Shown: positions 44,969-54,574, numbered from the stretch's first letter. The stretch: 64,000 nt of DNA from Leptolyngbyaceae cyanobacterium (GCA_036703985.1 DATNQN010000075.1:1-64000), one strand, 5' to 3'. Notes: a model not told the origin generated them from the letters alone. Program-made: numbers and translations.

Positions 44969-45521
44969 ATCAAAACAAAACGGCTATTCTCAGGACGAAC
45001 CAGTGATCCTGACGGATGACACAGGGCGACAGTTAGCTTGTTATATCGAGCAGTCAGTAGAAGTAGAAGGTAAAGAGTACATTCTGCTATTACCAGTTGA
45101 CTCGCCGATCGAGATCTTTGCTTGGGAAGAAGATTCCGAAGACGAAGCCATGCTAGTGGAAGACGACGAGACGATCGACAAAATTTTTCCGATCGCTCAA
45201 GCAGTCCTGGCAGAGCAAGACCTCACCCTCAAGCGTACCGCATTTGCCCTGACGGTCGCCGGCGAACTGCCCCCAGTTAACGAGGATGAAATACTCACTC
45301 TCGAAATCGACGACGAAGCAACGCAGTTAGAGCCAGAGGAGTTACAATTACTCGCTAACTTCTACTACGAAGAACAGGAATACGCCATTTATACTCCCCT
45401 TGACCCCTTGCTTTTCTTTGGTCGAATCAACCAACAAGGCAAACCCGAATTGCTCTCGCCCGAAGAGTTTCAAAAGGTACAGCCTCTGTTAGAGGAGCAA
45501 TTATTTGACGAACTAGAATAA
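44961..45521 (+). CDS. DUF3727 domain protein
   Basis: This 186-aa acidic protein matches DUF3727 (DUF1292-related), a family restricted to cyanobacteria and plastid-bearing eukaryotes: VILTDDTGRQLACYIEQSVE near residue 16, EYILLLPVDSPIEIFAWEED near 40 and YAIYTPLDPLLFFGRINQQG near 135. The start at 44961 overlaps the ruvX end by 8 bp. An open frame extends upstream to 44880 but through ruvX. The family's function is not established; the conserved ruvX-DUF3727-mltG order here suggests a housekeeping role. Confidence 0.88.
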   Translation: MSKSKQNGYSQDEPVILTDDTGRQLACYIEQSVEVEGKEYILLLPVDSPIEIFAWEEDSEDEAMLVEDDETIDKIFPIAQAVLAEQDLTLKRTAFALTVAGELPPVNEDEILTLEIDDEATQLEPEELQLLANFYYEEQEYAIYTPLDPLLFFGRINQQGKPELLSPEEFQKVQPLLEEQLFDELE

Positions 45522-45873
45522 GGTTCATCATTCATGGTTCCCAGTTCATAGTTCATTGCATTGAAAAACAACGCAATGAACGATGAACGACGAACGGTGA
45601 AACAGGAAATTCAAGGAAAATCGAAGCTATGGTTGTCCCGAACTTGGCGATTTCAAACTGGGAAGTTTTCCGGGTATAGTAGAATTCCGCTACACTTGCA
45701 CAGCTTGCCCTATTAGCCTTGCACGAACTTTGTCAACTCATCAGTACCAAGCGTAGACATTACGAGGCGCTGACAAAGGCTTTGCTGTTAATCAAATCCA
45801 TCCTTCGCGGGGGTGGAAAAGTTCCAGGTGCGTCACATTATCCAAGAAAATCCAGCTTTTGAAGTACTCAATT
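45522..45873. other. Spacer between DUF3727 and mltG
   Basis: The spacer holds an inverted repeat at 45551-45581 (GTTCATTGC arms around an A-rich loop) embedded in TTCATCATTCATGG-type short repeats, which may end the upstream transcript. The remainder to 45873 shows no gene. No promoter stands out before mltG. Confidence 0.4.
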
Positions 45874-46965
45874 ATGCAACGCCTGTCCAAAACGTTGTTT
45901 TATCTTGTCTTACTACCAGCTACGCTAGCAATTTCTGCTTGGCAAGGCTGGGCTTGGTGGAGTTGGGCTTCTGCACCACCGATGTCACCTGCTAATGCCG
46001 CATCCTCATCCGATCCGGAGAAAAAAGTGCAAATCCGCATTCCACCAGGAACTTCCAGTACTCAGATTGGTTTGGATCTGGAGTCAGCAGGTTTGATTCG
46101 CTCATCTCAAGCTTGGAATCTGTGGGCGCGTTGGTTGTCAATCCAAGACAAGCCTGGGTTTAAGGCGGGTACTTACCAGTTATCACCCGCTCAGTCTTTA
46201 CCGGAGATCGCAGAGGAAATTACTAAAGGTAATGAGGTACAACATAGCTTTACAATCCCGGAGGGATGGTCTTTAAAGCAAATGGCTTCTTACTTCGAGT
46301 CTCAAGGGTTTTTTAAGGCAGAAGACTTTTTGGCGGCGGCTAGTCAAATTCCCCGCGATCGCTTTCCTTGGTTACCCAGCAATTTACCTCACCTAGAAGG
46401 GTTTTTGTATCCCGATACTTATCAAGTAGCGGCTGGTGCGATCGCGCCACAAGCGATCGTCAACCAAATGCTCAAACGGTTTGAAGAAGTCGCCCTACCC
46501 GTTTACCAACAACAAACGCCCAGAAGTCAGTTTAGCCTGCTTGAGTGGGTTGCTTTATCCAGCATTGTGGAAAAAGAAGCCGTCATCCCAGCCGAACGAC
46601 CTCGCATTGCAGGCGTGTTCGTCAGTCGATTGAGACAGGGAATGAGGCTGGAATCCGATCCGACAGTGGAATACGGATTGAATATTCAGCAAACTCCCGA
46701 CCAACCTCTGACCTTGAATCAAGTCAGAACTGCTTCTCCTTATAATACTTACCTGAATCGCGGTTTGCCGCCAACTCCGATCGCCAGTCCGGGAGTCGCC
46801 AGCTTAAAAGCAACTCTTAACCCCGAAAATACCGAATATCTCTTCTTCGTGGCTCGTTACGATGGCAGCCACGTATTCAGCCGCACTTTAGCAGAACACG
46901 AAACAGCTGTAGCGGCTATTCGCAGACAAAGGGCAGCCCGCCGCCAAGCCGCTTCCAATAATTAA
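45874..46965 (+). CDS. mltG: Endolytic transglycosylase MltG (YceG)
   Basis: MltG cleaves nascent peptidoglycan strands at the outer face of the inner membrane and sets glycan chain length. This 363-aa protein has an N-terminal TM (LFYLVLLPATLAISAWQGWAW), a LysM-like segment (QIRIPPGTSSTQIGLDLESA) and the YceG catalytic domain with SSIVEKEAVIPAERPRIAGV (catalytic Glu) near residue 230 and LESDPTVEYGL near 260. PYNTYLNRGLPPTPIASPG is typical. I use ATG 45874; an in-frame TTG at 45859 is possible. Confidence 0.93.
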   Translation: MQRLSKTLFYLVLLPATLAISAWQGWAWWSWASAPPMSPANAASSSDPEKKVQIRIPPGTSSTQIGLDLESAGLIRSSQAWNLWARWLSIQDKPGFKAGTYQLSPAQSLPEIAEEITKGNEVQHSFTIPEGWSLKQMASYFESQGFFKAEDFLAAASQIPRDRFPWLPSNLPHLEGFLYPDTYQVAAGAIAPQAIVNQMLKRFEEVALPVYQQQTPRSQFSLLEWVALSSIVEKEAVIPAERPRIAGVFVSRLRQGMRLESDPTVEYGLNIQQTPDQPLTLNQVRTASPYNTYLNRGLPPTPIASPGVASLKATLNPENTEYLFFVARYDGSHVFSRTLAEHETAVAAIRRQRAARRQAASNN

Positions 46966-46973
46966 GCGATCCG

Positions 46974-47077
46974 GGACTTACGCAAAAAAAGATGAGGGGG
47001 TGAGCGGGTGAAAATAGAAAAGCTATCTAAACATCAAGCTTTTGGCTTTTTATTTCGATTCCCGATCGCGTAAGTCC
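46974..47077. mobile_element. MITE-like element with GGACTTACGC ends
   Basis: GGACTTACGC at 46974-46983 and its exact complement GCGTAAGTCC at 47068-47077 bound a 104-bp non-coding segment. It contains an AAGCTTTTGGCTTTTTAT stretch. GGACTTACGC-ended repeats are a common cyanobacterial type. It fills most of the mltG-yqeG spacer. Confidence 0.6.
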
Positions 47078-47116
47078 TATCAAATATCTCTATTTACTTA
47101 ACTTAACAACCACTTT

Positions 47117-47668
47117 ATGTCTTGGGGCGCTCTTTTACAACCGGATTTAGTTATCGATGGCTCAATTTTGAGTCTGACACCTGAAATACTCGAAAAATAT
47201 CAACTCCAAGGTCTAGTGTTGGATGTTGATGAAACCCTAGTACCGATGAAACTACAACAAGTTTCTGAGGAATTGATGTTCTGGGTTGAACAAGTCCGAC
47301 CAGTGTCGAAGATCTGGTTGGTTAGCAATAATCTGAGCGAAAATCGCATCGGCAATATTGCCCGCTCTTTGAATTTACCTTACTTATTTGGTGCCTCTAA
47401 GCCTTCTCGCCGCAAGTTAAGGCAGGCTGTTACTCAAATGAACCTGCCCGTAGAACGGGTGGCGATGGTGGGCGATCGTTTGTTTACTGACGTGCTGGCA
47501 GGCAACCGCCTGGGTATGTTCACCATTTTAGTAGAGCCGATCGTCAAACCCTCCTCTACCTGGGAGCCTTATTCGGTTCGCAACCTGGAAGTTTGGCTCT
47601 CGCAAGCGCTGGGGGCTACCCTACCCGCCAAGCAACAAAACTTAAAGATTCATGATGAATCCTTATAA
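47117..47668 (+). CDS. YqeG family HAD-IIIA phosphatase
   Basis: This 183-aa HAD phosphatase has motif I LVLDVDETLVPM at about residue 34 (nucleophile Asp), motif II IWLVSNN near 72, the Lys of motif III in GASKPSRRKL and motif IV AMVGDRLFTDVLAGNRLGMF near 117. YqeG proteins resemble mitochondrial phosphatidylglycerophosphate phosphatase (PTPMT1-independent Gep4 type), so a role in making phosphatidylglycerol is plausible in cyanobacteria, where PG is needed for photosystems. That assignment is inference from family similarity. It lies in the conserved block before proB. Confidence 0.9.
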   Translation: MSWGALLQPDLVIDGSILSLTPEILEKYQLQGLVLDVDETLVPMKLQQVSEELMFWVEQVRPVSKIWLVSNNLSENRIGNIARSLNLPYLFGASKPSRRKLRQAVTQMNLPVERVAMVGDRLFTDVLAGNRLGMFTILVEPIVKPSSTWEPYSVRNLEVWLSQALGATLPAKQQNLKIHDESL

Positions 47669-47792
47669 AGGGAAACATAAAGAAATTATTATGAATTTTT
47701 GGTTTTCCGGAAAATGCTGCGATCATGAAAATGGTTCAAATGGGGTCAGCTAATATAAAGACCCTAACCATAAATCTCTGTGAATACTTGGA

Positions 47793-47831
47793 AAAGCGTC
47801 AGTTCTCACTTCAACAGAACTGGCGCTTTTT
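47793..47831 (+). terminator. Rho-independent terminator-like hairpin after yqeG
   Basis: AAAGCGTCAGTTCT (47793-47806) pairs with AGAACTGGCGCTTT (47816-47829) as a 14-bp stem with one G-U pair, a 9-nt loop and a short T-run. It lies 125 bp after yqeG and 146 bp before proB. It could be a terminator or part of a proB leader. Confidence 0.65.
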
Positions 47832-47976
47832 AAATTTTATAGCTAGGGGCTAGGGGCTAGGGGAAGAAGGGAATAGAATCAAGGTTTGGTGGAATTAAGA
47901 ATGACTTAAGCGACGAGAGCGGTTGCTATAGATTTTAGAAAAATCTAAAATCTAAAATCCAAAATCGAAAATTCTG

Positions 47977-49089
47977 ATGTCTCAAACTTTAGTTGTTAAA
48001 ATAGGCACATCCAGCCTAACTAATCCATCTACGGGAAACCTTGCCCTTTCCACGGTAGCCGCTTTAGTAGAAACTCTCAGCGACCTTCGCAGAGAAGGAA
48101 ATCGAGTAGTACTGGTATCATCTGGTGCCGTTGGTGTTGGTTGCGTCCGCTTGGGTTTAACGGAAAGACCCCGTACAATGGCGCTCAAGCAAGCGGTGGC
48201 GGCAGTAGGACAGGGACGCTTGATGCGAATTTACGATGATTTGTTTACTTCCCTGCAACAGCCGATCGCGCAAGTACTGCTTACCCGTAGTGATTTAGTG
48301 CAGCGCAGTCGCTACGTGAATGCTTACAATACCTTCCAAGAATTGCTGCGGTTAGGGGCGATCCCGGTGGTGAATGAAAATGACACGGTGGCGATCGAAG
48401 AATTGAAATTTGGCGATAACGATACCCTATCTGCCAGAGTCGCCAGCTTGTTAGAGGCAGATTGGCTATTTTTACTCACAGATGTCGATCGCTTGTACTC
48501 CGCCGATCCTCGCAGCAATCCAAACGCCCAACCGATTAACCTGGTAAGCAAAATTAACGAACTAGAAGAACTGCAAATTCAAACTGGCGAACAAGGTACT
48601 CAATGGGGAACGGGCGGAATGGTGACCAAAATAGCCGCCGCCCGAATTGCCACCGCCGCTGGCGTGCGTACCGTGATTACAGACGGTCGTTCTCCCCGCA
48701 ACATTCAAAAAATCTTACAAGGAGAACCTCTAGGCACCCATTTTGAACCAGAATCAAATCCCACTAATGCCCGCAAACGTTGGATCGCCCACGGAATGGT
48801 AACAGTCGGTCAGCTTTACTTAGACAACGGTGCTGTCAGGGCGATCGCGCAAGCCGGAAAATCTCTCTTAGCTGCTGGCATCACGAAAGTGCAAGGCCAA
48901 TTTCAGGCTAGCGATGCCGTACAAATCTGCGATGCCAACGGTAAAGAAATCGCTAGGGGAATTGTTAACTATAGCAGCAGCGAATTAGCAAAGATTATAG
49001 GCCATCAATCGATCGATATTCCTGCCATTTTGGGCTATGTCGGCGCAGAAACAGTTGTCCATCGGGATAATCTCGTCCTGAGTAGTTAG
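47977..49089 (+). CDS. proB: Glutamate 5-kinase
   Basis: ProB phosphorylates L-glutamate to gamma-glutamyl phosphate, the first step of proline synthesis. This 370-aa protein has the amino-acid kinase domain ([12 protein letters not shown] at 4-15; [12 protein letters not shown] near 46; [15 protein letters not shown]-type near 130; [20 protein letters not shown]) and a C-terminal PUA domain from about 277 ([40 protein letters not shown]). Length and domain order are those of the family. The enzyme is usually feedback-inhibited by proline. No proA or proC is adjacent. Confidence 0.96.
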   Translation: MSQTLVVKIGTSSLTNPSTGNLALSTVAALVETLSDLRREGNRVVLVSSGAVGVGCVRLGLTERPRTMALKQAVAAVGQGRLMRIYDDLFTSLQQPIAQVLLTRSDLVQRSRYVNAYNTFQELLRLGAIPVVNENDTVAIEELKFGDNDTLSARVASLLEADWLFLLTDVDRLYSADPRSNPNAQPINLVSKINELEELQIQTGEQGTQWGTGGMVTKIAAARIATAAGVRTVITDGRSPRNIQKILQGEPLGTHFEPESNPTNARKRWIAHGMVTVGQLYLDNGAVRAIAQAGKSLLAAGITKVQGQFQASDAVQICDANGKEIARGIVNYSSSELAKIIGHQSIDIPAILGYVGAETVVHRDNLVLSS

Positions 49090-49330
49090 CCCGAGCAAAA
49101 TTAGCGATCGAACTAGTCGGGGGGTAGGGGGCAGGGGGAAAATTATCGCCAAAGGCAGAAGGGAAAAGCCAGAAAAACTTGGGTTTTGAGCAATTTATCT
49201 CGTCCTGATTGCCTTGGCAGTTGTTATAGTGACGCTGCTAAAGTGAATTTATATTAAATTAAAACTTAAAAAATTTGTCTTTTGAAAAAGAGCTAATTCA
49301 TAGATAGGGCTAAATAAGCCTAGATCGACC

Positions 49331-49398
49331 AATAAAAGTAGAAACCATGCTGTTTTTCAATCTTTTAGCCATTCAGAAGGATTCTACTTTTATTTTTT
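49331..49398 (+). terminator. Inverted repeat / terminator after proB
   Basis: AATAAAAGTAGAA (49331-49343) and its exact complement TTCTACTTTTATT (49382-49394) flank a 38-nt loop and are followed by TTTTG. It lies between proB and the small minus-strand gene at 49438. The long loop makes it unusual; it may instead be part of a small RNA. Confidence 0.5.
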
Positions 49399-49437
49399 GC
49401 TTAAAAAGCTTTATAGCTTTTCTCCTTCTTTAGAGAA

Positions 49438-49611
49438 TTAGCGACGATAGTCTTCTGAAGAATAGGCTTTATTCAAGCAGCGTTCTAAGAGTTGTACTCT
49501 GTAGAGAAACCAAAAGCGACTGGGATTGAGTACGAGTTTAGTTGTAGAACTAAATAAGGGCTGGTTAAGATATTGCCAGATAGGAAACTTAATTTGGTGT
49601 TTGTTAGCCAT
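49438..49611 (-). CDS. Small hypothetical protein (57 aa)
   Basis: An open frame from ATG 49611 encodes ANKHQIKFPIWQYLNQPLFS, then STTKLVLNPSRFWFLYRVQL and ends CLNKAYSSEDYRR. It is basic and aromatic-rich, with codon use like its neighbours, and the segment KLVLNPSRFWFLYRVQLLE suggests an amphipathic, membrane-surface helix. It is shorter than most annotation cut-offs, but I think it is real because of its composition. A 16-bp inverted repeat lies upstream at 49877. No function known. Confidence 0.5.
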   Translation of the reverse strand: MANKHQIKFPIWQYLNQPLFSSTTKLVLNPSRFWFLYRVQLLERCLNKAYSSEDYRR

Positions 49612-49876
49612 AAATTGAAAACTCTAGGGAACAGGGAGAAAGACGCTGGCACTCCGCATCTATCTAGAGTGCCATTTTACGGCCTGTTACTATAAATCTG
49701 CCAAACTTTATAGCCGATTGTCTTGGTTAGGATTGCGGAATATAAGGTTCAATTTTTAACTAAGCTATGTAGTTTTGCGTAAGTATTAAGTTGGATTAGT
49801 TACGTAAAAACTCTTTTCCCTTAGACCGAGCAATGGCGGCATAGCCAAACAAACTCTTGTTTTCTATCTAACTTTC

Positions 49877-49921
49877 GTCACAAAAAGTAGGGTGGAAATT
49901 ACCATCCCTACTTTTTGTGAC
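49877..49921. repeat. 16-bp stem inverted repeat
   Basis: GTCACAAAAAGTAGGG (49877-49892) and CCCTACTTTTTGTGAC (49906-49921) are exact complements, with TGG/CCA extending the stem and an AAATTA loop. It lies after the LOG-family gene on its strand and would act as a terminator in either direction. Confidence 0.75.
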
Positions 49922-50004
49922 AAAAAATCTGTTGGATACAGATTGTTAATTTTTTTTTCCTTACCTCAACTACTTTTAATAATTAGTAACTGAGAAAAAG
50001 AACA

Positions 50005-51075
50005 TTATTTTCGTTCTGGATGTTCGGCCAACTCAGGAGAAGGAGTACCCAATCGATTAATGGCCGCAATTAGTTGGTATAGTCGCCCGAAGTCCCTTTG
50101 ATTGAAGTACAAAGCAAGGCGAGGTAAATCAAATGTTTCATCCCCAGCTTCTTGCGGAAAAGCTTTACTTTTCTCAATCCGCCCTTTAACTAAAATATCA
50201 GCAAATTCATCATTTAGGCGCTCGACATCCTCATCTTTTAATTCGGAGTTGAGGCGAATCACGAACTGGTCAGCCACATAGCGACTGGAATGGTAGACGC
50301 GATAAAAACTGGTAATGGCTTCGCAGGCTACGTCCAAGTTGTCCGTAATCGTATAAACGCTTCGGTCTTCTGGATTGATTAAACCGCGCGTTACCAAATG
50401 CTTGCTAATATAAGCGTCCCAATCGTTCCAGTAGTCGCCACCCGGTCGATCGATCAAAATCAAGGGAACTGGCCCATATTTACCTGTTTGACAAAGAGTT
50501 AAGCACTCAAAAGCTTCGTCTTGCGTGCCAAAGCCACCAGGAAATAAACCTACTGCATCGCTTTCTTTTAAGAGAAATAGTTTGCGAGTGAAGAAGTATT
50601 TAAAATGGATCAGTTTGGGATCGCCTGCAATAAATGGGTTGGCTTCTTGTTCAAAGGGAAGTCTAATATTTAGGCCGAAAGATTTTTCATGTCCAGCGCC
50701 TTCGTTTCCAGCTTGCATGATACCGCCGCCTCCGCCTGTCATGAGCATGAATCCCAATTGGGTGACGCGACGAGCAAAGTCAACTGCTATCCGATACTCT
50801 GGCGTGTCGGATGAGAGACGAGCGGAACCAAAAATAGTGACTTTGCGAACGTGCCTGTATGGATAAAATGTCTGAAATCCTCTTTCTAGGTCTTGTAAAG
50901 AAGCAGTCATAATTTTCCAGTCCAAGCGCTCGATGTCACTCCCAGCTATTCGCAGGAGAGTAGTTAGTGACTGCTCAATCCATTTTTTGTGTTGTAGTGT
51001 TGGCAGCCGCTCGATTAACTCCACCAAGTCTGCCGGAAGAGACTGATGTGCGTTGAACGAGGGTGTTATTGTCAT
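50005..51075 (-). CDS. LOG family / TIGR00730 Rossmann-fold nucleotide-binding protein
   Basis: This 356-aa protein contains a lysine-decarboxylase-like Rossmann domain: VRKVTIFGSARLSSDTPEYR near residue 81, FMLMTGGGGGIMQAGNEGA near 110 and GLFPGGFGTQDEAFECLTLC near 175, the PGG-x-GT-x-x-E motif of LOG proteins. LOG enzymes release cytokinin-type bases or, more broadly, hydrolyse nucleoside monophosphates; the natural substrate here is unknown. It is longer than minimal LOGs (about 190 aa), with an N-terminal helical extension of about 75 residues and a C-terminal extension. Confidence 0.9.
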   Translation of the reverse strand: MTITPSFNAHQSLPADLVELIERLPTLQHKKWIEQSLTTLLRIAGSDIERLDWKIMTASLQDLERGFQTFYPYRHVRKVTIFGSARLSSDTPEYRIAVDFARRVTQLGFMLMTGGGGGIMQAGNEGAGHEKSFGLNIRLPFEQEANPFIAGDPKLIHFKYFFTRKLFLLKESDAVGLFPGGFGTQDEAFECLTLCQTGKYGPVPLILIDRPGGDYWNDWDAYISKHLVTRGLINPEDRSVYTITDNLDVACEAITSFYRVYHSSRYVADQFVIRLNSELKDEDVERLNDEFADILVKGRIEKSKAFPQEAGDETFDLPRLALYFNQRDFGRLYQLIAAINRLGTPSPELAEHPERK

Positions 51076-51557
51076 ATAATTTTTCTCGCACTGGCGGGTA
51101 TCCTATTTTAGCTAGATTCGAGAATCAATTGATTCTGGCGATCGCTAAATACGCAAGTTTAATGGATTCACCGGCAATGGTTCTATTAGATGTGGGTTAA
51201 CAGGGTTACTAATTTCGGTGGGGGACATTTCTGAAGACGAGCGAGAATTTCCCGGCCAATTCACTTGCTCGAGCATCCCAGACTTCCCCCCGTCCTCAAG
51301 CCGCTGCACCGCTGCCAAAATAGTAAATGCGGCAGTGTTTAAGTGAATTGTACCCTTCCTTTTTTTCTTCTCCCTTCCCGATCGGCAAATGCCTTGCTTG
51401 GTTTAGAACGATCGTGCTTAACAGCAAAAGCAGAGTGGGGACTTCACCGCATCAACTGAACCCACTCTACCAGGAACATAAATATAAGAAAAAATGGAGC
51501 GGCTATAACAGTCGCCCAAAAGTTATGGAGTTTGAATTGGCTGGTACTTGACCGTGG
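51076..51557. other. Spacer between trxA and the LOG-family gene
   Basis: I see no gene. The spacer contains repeat copy 2 of the GTTTAAGTGAATTG family (51312-51353) preceded by a C-rich tract (51279-51293). Confidence 0.45.
51312..51353. repeat. Dispersed repeat ending in GTTTAAGTGAATTG, copy 2
   Basis: CTGCCAAAATAGTAAATGCG leads to GCAGTGTTTAAGTGAATTG, matching the repeat at 24-63 with a few changes. Confidence 0.55.
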
Positions 51558-51881
51558 TTAGAGATATTTTTCTAAGGTATTTGCCAGCGTGGTTTTGGGA
51601 ACTGCACCGACTACCATATCCACTCTCTGACCGCCTTTAAAAATCATCAGTGTCGGAATGCTCCGAATTCCATACTGACTGGCGACATTGGGATTTTCAT
51701 CGGTGTTCAGTTTGACAACCTTGACCTGACCTTCGTATTGTTGGGCAATTTCGTCTACTACAGGAGCGACCATGCGGCATGGGCCACACCAGGGAGCCCA
51801 AAAATCTACTAAAACGGGGAGTTCGCTCTCGAGTACATCTTGCTTAAAAGAATTGTCTGTAACTTCTACGGCTGCTGACAT
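51558..51881 (-). CDS. trxA: Thioredoxin
   Basis: This 107-aa thioredoxin has the full fold and the redox motif WCGPC near residue 31 ([20 protein letters not shown]), the cis-Pro in [14 protein letters not shown] and [17 protein letters not shown]. It reduces protein disulfides using electrons from thioredoxin reductase or ferredoxin. It is the m-type, most like housekeeping TrxA. Yfr1 and guaB3 lie upstream on the same strand, the conserved cyanobacterial order. Confidence 0.96.
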   Translation of the reverse strand: MSAAVEVTDNSFKQDVLESELPVLVDFWAPWCGPCRMVAPVVDEIAQQYEGQVKVVKLNTDENPNVASQYGIRSIPTLMIFKGGQRVDMVVGAVPKTTLANTLEKYL

Positions 51882-52217
51882 TCCTTCTATTCCTTGTTTA
51901 ATATTGTCTTTATTTCCTTCGGAATTCTACCATAACCAAAACAGATGTTATTTCGCCCGAAAGCATAGACATTTTTTTAGATTTAAGGGAGTAATTAAGA
52001 ATCTATCTCTAGGGAGAGGATTGAGATACCCTTTGCGATCGCGATCGCGATTAGCATCCTCGTTCGTTCAAAAATGCTCGGTGCTGCAACCAAAAGAAGC
52101 CGAATCGAAATAGAGCGTCTCGTATCCGGATTTGATTTCAAACCAGAGGTAGATACTCGCTCAGGGATAAACTTTTTTTAACTATAACTGAAAGTAATTT
52201 GATAGGATCTGGCAAAT

Positions 52218-52287
52218 AAGGAACCGCCCGAACATAAGTCCGGGCGGAGTGTGGTGTGAGGAGTGAACGGAAACATGCGTCTCCGCT
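52218..52287 (-). ncRNA. yfr1: Yfr1 small regulatory RNA
   Basis: Read on the minus strand the segment starts AGCGGAGACGCATG, contains the ultraconserved single-stranded motif ACTCCTCACACC (52253-52264) and ends in a hairpin with CCGCCCGGAC...GTTCGGGCGG arms followed by TTCCTT. Those are the features of Yfr1, a roughly 60-nt cyanobacterial RNA that base-pairs with outer-membrane-protein mRNAs. Its place between guaB3 and trxA also matches its usual position. The porin gene at 39213 is a natural candidate target type. Confidence 0.9.
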
Positions 52288-52374
52288 ATTTCTATTGTAT
52301 GCGACTGATTTGCTTTTTCCAGTAAATCAGTAATTTGTTCTGGAAATTTTCCGAAAGAAATTTGTTAAGTAATA

Positions 52375-53538
52375 TTACTTACCCATACCCAATTGTTGGG
52401 CTTTTTGATAAACCTTTCCTTCGGTTAACAAAGAAGGAGCAATTACTACTTCAACTTGCTGCATTTCTTTGATATTTTTAGCTCCTAGAGTACCCATACT
52501 CGTTTGTAAAGCTCCTAACAAGTTGTGAGTACCATCATCAAGTCCGGCTGGGCCCCGCAGAATTTGTTCGAGAGTGCCAGTAGTGCCGACCCGAATGCGA
52601 GTACCGCGAGGCAAAACCGGGCTGGGAGTAGCCATTCCCCAGTGATAACCCCTTCCTGGCGCTTCTTTAGCTCTGGCAAAGGGAGAACCGATCATTACGC
52701 CATCAGCACCGCAGGCAATGCACTTGCAGATATCGCCACCCGTGATTAAACCACCATCGGCAATTACCGGAACGTATTTGCCGGTTTCCCGATAATAATC
52801 TTCCCGTGCGGCGGCACAGTCGGCAACAGCGGTGGCTTGGGGGATGCCTACGCCCAACACGCCGCGAGAAGTACAGGCAGCACCCGGGCCAATCCCGACT
52901 AAAACTGCGGCAGCACCAGCTTTCATCAAGTTAAGGGTTACTTCGTAGGTAACGCAGTTGCCCAAAATGACTGGCATGGGCATTTCTTGGCAGAATTGTG
53001 CTAAGTCGAGTGGAGTTACCGATTCGGGGGAAAGGTGAGCGGTCGATACTACGGTTGCTTGTACGAAAAATAGGTCTGCCCCTGCTTTGGCAACGGCGGA
53101 ACCGAATTTACTCGCACCGGCTGGAGTAGCGCTCACGGCAGCAATACCGCCTTTTTCTTTGATTTCGCGAATTCGGCGCTCGATTAATTCTGGTTTAATA
53201 GGTTCTGCATAGAGTTCCTGCATCAGGGAGACGAATTCATCTTTACCCACAGATGCGATGCGGTCTAAAATCGGTTCGGGGTCTTCGTAGCGGGTTTGGA
53301 TTCCTTCTAGGTTGAGGACGCCCAAGGCTCCTAGTTGAGAAAGAAGGACTGCCATACCAACATCCACCACGCCATCCATCGCGCTGGCAATAATCGGAAT
53401 TTCTCGCTCGATGTTGCCAATCCGCCAGCGAGTATCTGCCAAACTGGGATCTAACGTTCTATTACCCGGTACTAGGGCAATTTCATCAATACCATAAGCT
53501 CGGCGAGCTTGTTTACCTCGCCCAATTTCAATATCCAC
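52375..53538 (-). CDS. guaB3: GuaB3 family IMP dehydrogenase-related protein
   Basis: This 387-aa protein is the CBS-less IMPDH relative typical of cyanobacteria and actinobacteria. It has the TIM barrel with [20 protein letters not shown] near residue 22, [15 protein letters not shown] near 50, [18 protein letters not shown] near 217 (active-site loop Cys in the usual place), [15 protein letters not shown] near 258 and [16 protein letters not shown] near 278. It oxidises IMP to XMP or reduces GMP, depending on the family branch; the exact reaction here is not decided. Upstream of yfr1 and trxA. Confidence 0.93.
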   Translation of the reverse strand: MDIEIGRGKQARRAYGIDEIALVPGNRTLDPSLADTRWRIGNIEREIPIIASAMDGVVDVGMAVLLSQLGALGVLNLEGIQTRYEDPEPILDRIASVGKDEFVSLMQELYAEPIKPELIERRIREIKEKGGIAAVSATPAGASKFGSAVAKAGADLFFVQATVVSTAHLSPESVTPLDLAQFCQEMPMPVILGNCVTYEVTLNLMKAGAAAVLVGIGPGAACTSRGVLGVGIPQATAVADCAAAREDYYRETGKYVPVIADGGLITGGDICKCIACGADGVMIGSPFARAKEAPGRGYHWGMATPSPVLPRGTRIRVGTTGTLEQILRGPAGLDDGTHNLLGALQTSMGTLGAKNIKEMQQVEVVIAPSLLTEGKVYQKAQQLGMGK

Positions 53539-53985
53539 GCTTTCTACTCGTTCCCAAGACTATTTAAGCTAGGTTATCAAATTTAGAGAAATTTGGTTCA
53601 GCTTTCGTTTAAGATGGGGGAATGCCCTTTTTCCCTGTGGAAGGAAAGGGAGAAGAATGAAGGCTGAAGTATGAAGGATGAAGGCTGAAGGATAAAAATT
53701 AGGTGAACCCGTCATCTTTCCATCCCCCTATCCTATCTTCTTACAACTGCCCAAAGAGAGAAAAAGCTAGGCAGAATATCGGTAATTTATACAGTTTTTA
53801 CGATCGTTTAAGCGGAAAGCTCAACTACGTCTAGTCTGCAAAGCCAGTGAAGTTAGAAATGAGGTTTTTCACGATAATTTACGCCTTTGAGTTACCTCCA
53901 ACGGGAGATTACTCTTCACTGATAAGCATTGAATATTGACAAGTAGAAACGGTGAAAAGTATCGAAAATTAACTCAAGGAGTTTT
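53539..53985. other. Spacer upstream of guaB3
   Basis: A divergent spacer of 447 bp. It holds short GAAGGCTGAAG/GAAGGATGAAGG-type direct repeats at about 53656-53692, also seen at 61771-61800, and no other supported feature. Confidence 0.4.
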
Positions 53986-54366
53986 GTGATGATAAATTTG
54001 GTCTCTCGAGCGTTTGCTCGGATTAGTTCTTTGCTTCAAGGGCTTCAAATTAAGAGTTTTTTGTCAGTGGTACTAGTTGGGTTTTTACTGCTAACTACAA
54101 GTACGGGTATTGATGCTCCCAGCAGTAATAAGGCTTTGGCAAAGGAAGTTCGCGACCAAGCACATCAGCTTGATTCGGTCAGACCGAAAACTACCAGAGA
54201 ATGGTATCAAGAAGGTCGCGAAACGGATGATTCTCTTGGTGAGCGAATTCAGAGAATTGGGGAAGAGTCAGTGGAAGCTTTTAAGGAATTTGGGTCTGTG
54301 TATCCCGATACTGCTAAGACAAGCGCAGAAGCAGCTAAAGATCTGTCGCGTCAATCTCGACGTTAA
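53986..54366 (+). CDS. Small secreted or membrane-anchored protein (126 aa)
   Basis: The start is supported by AAGGAG 8 nt before ATG 53986. One hydrophobic segment (LSVVLVGFLLLTTSTGI, about residues 26-42) acts as a signal or anchor. The mature part is polar and helical (EWYQEGRETDDSLGERIQRI; EESVEAFKEFGSVYPDTAKT), ending SRQSRR. It resembles small cyanobacterial proteins of the DUF6658 kind, but I am not certain of that family. A hairpin (54454-54484) lies downstream. No partner gene is adjacent. Confidence 0.65.
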   Translation: MMINLVSRAFARISSLLQGLQIKSFLSVVLVGFLLLTTSTGIDAPSSNKALAKEVRDQAHQLDSVRPKTTREWYQEGRETDDSLGERIQRIGEESVEAFKEFGSVYPDTAKTSAEAAKDLSRQSRR

Positions 54367-54453
54367 GTATCTTTCGATCGTGCATGAGAGTTAATTAAAA
54401 TAGTTCTACTCTGTAATTGCACAGAAGTTTCTCAATACTTGCCATAATGTCTG

Positions 54454-54484
54454 AATCTGCACTGTTTTTTCACAGTGCAGATTT
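54454..54484. terminator. Hairpin after the 126-aa gene
   Basis: AATCTGCACTGTG and CACAGTGCAGATT are complementary around a T-rich loop. It probably terminates the upstream gene. Confidence 0.65.
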
Positions 54485-54574
54485 GAGTATGTTGAAAATT
54501 TTTAGGTAGAGGCCGATCGCATTCTAGGCTAGCAGATGAGGGAAAGCGCGATCGCTCTCTATATTCCACTTAGG

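Noticed and set aside
45522-45620. Possible glutamine-type riboswitch
   Set aside because: The GTTCATTGC inverted repeat lacks the conserved motifs of that RNA and follows the gene rather than preceding an amino-acid gene directly.
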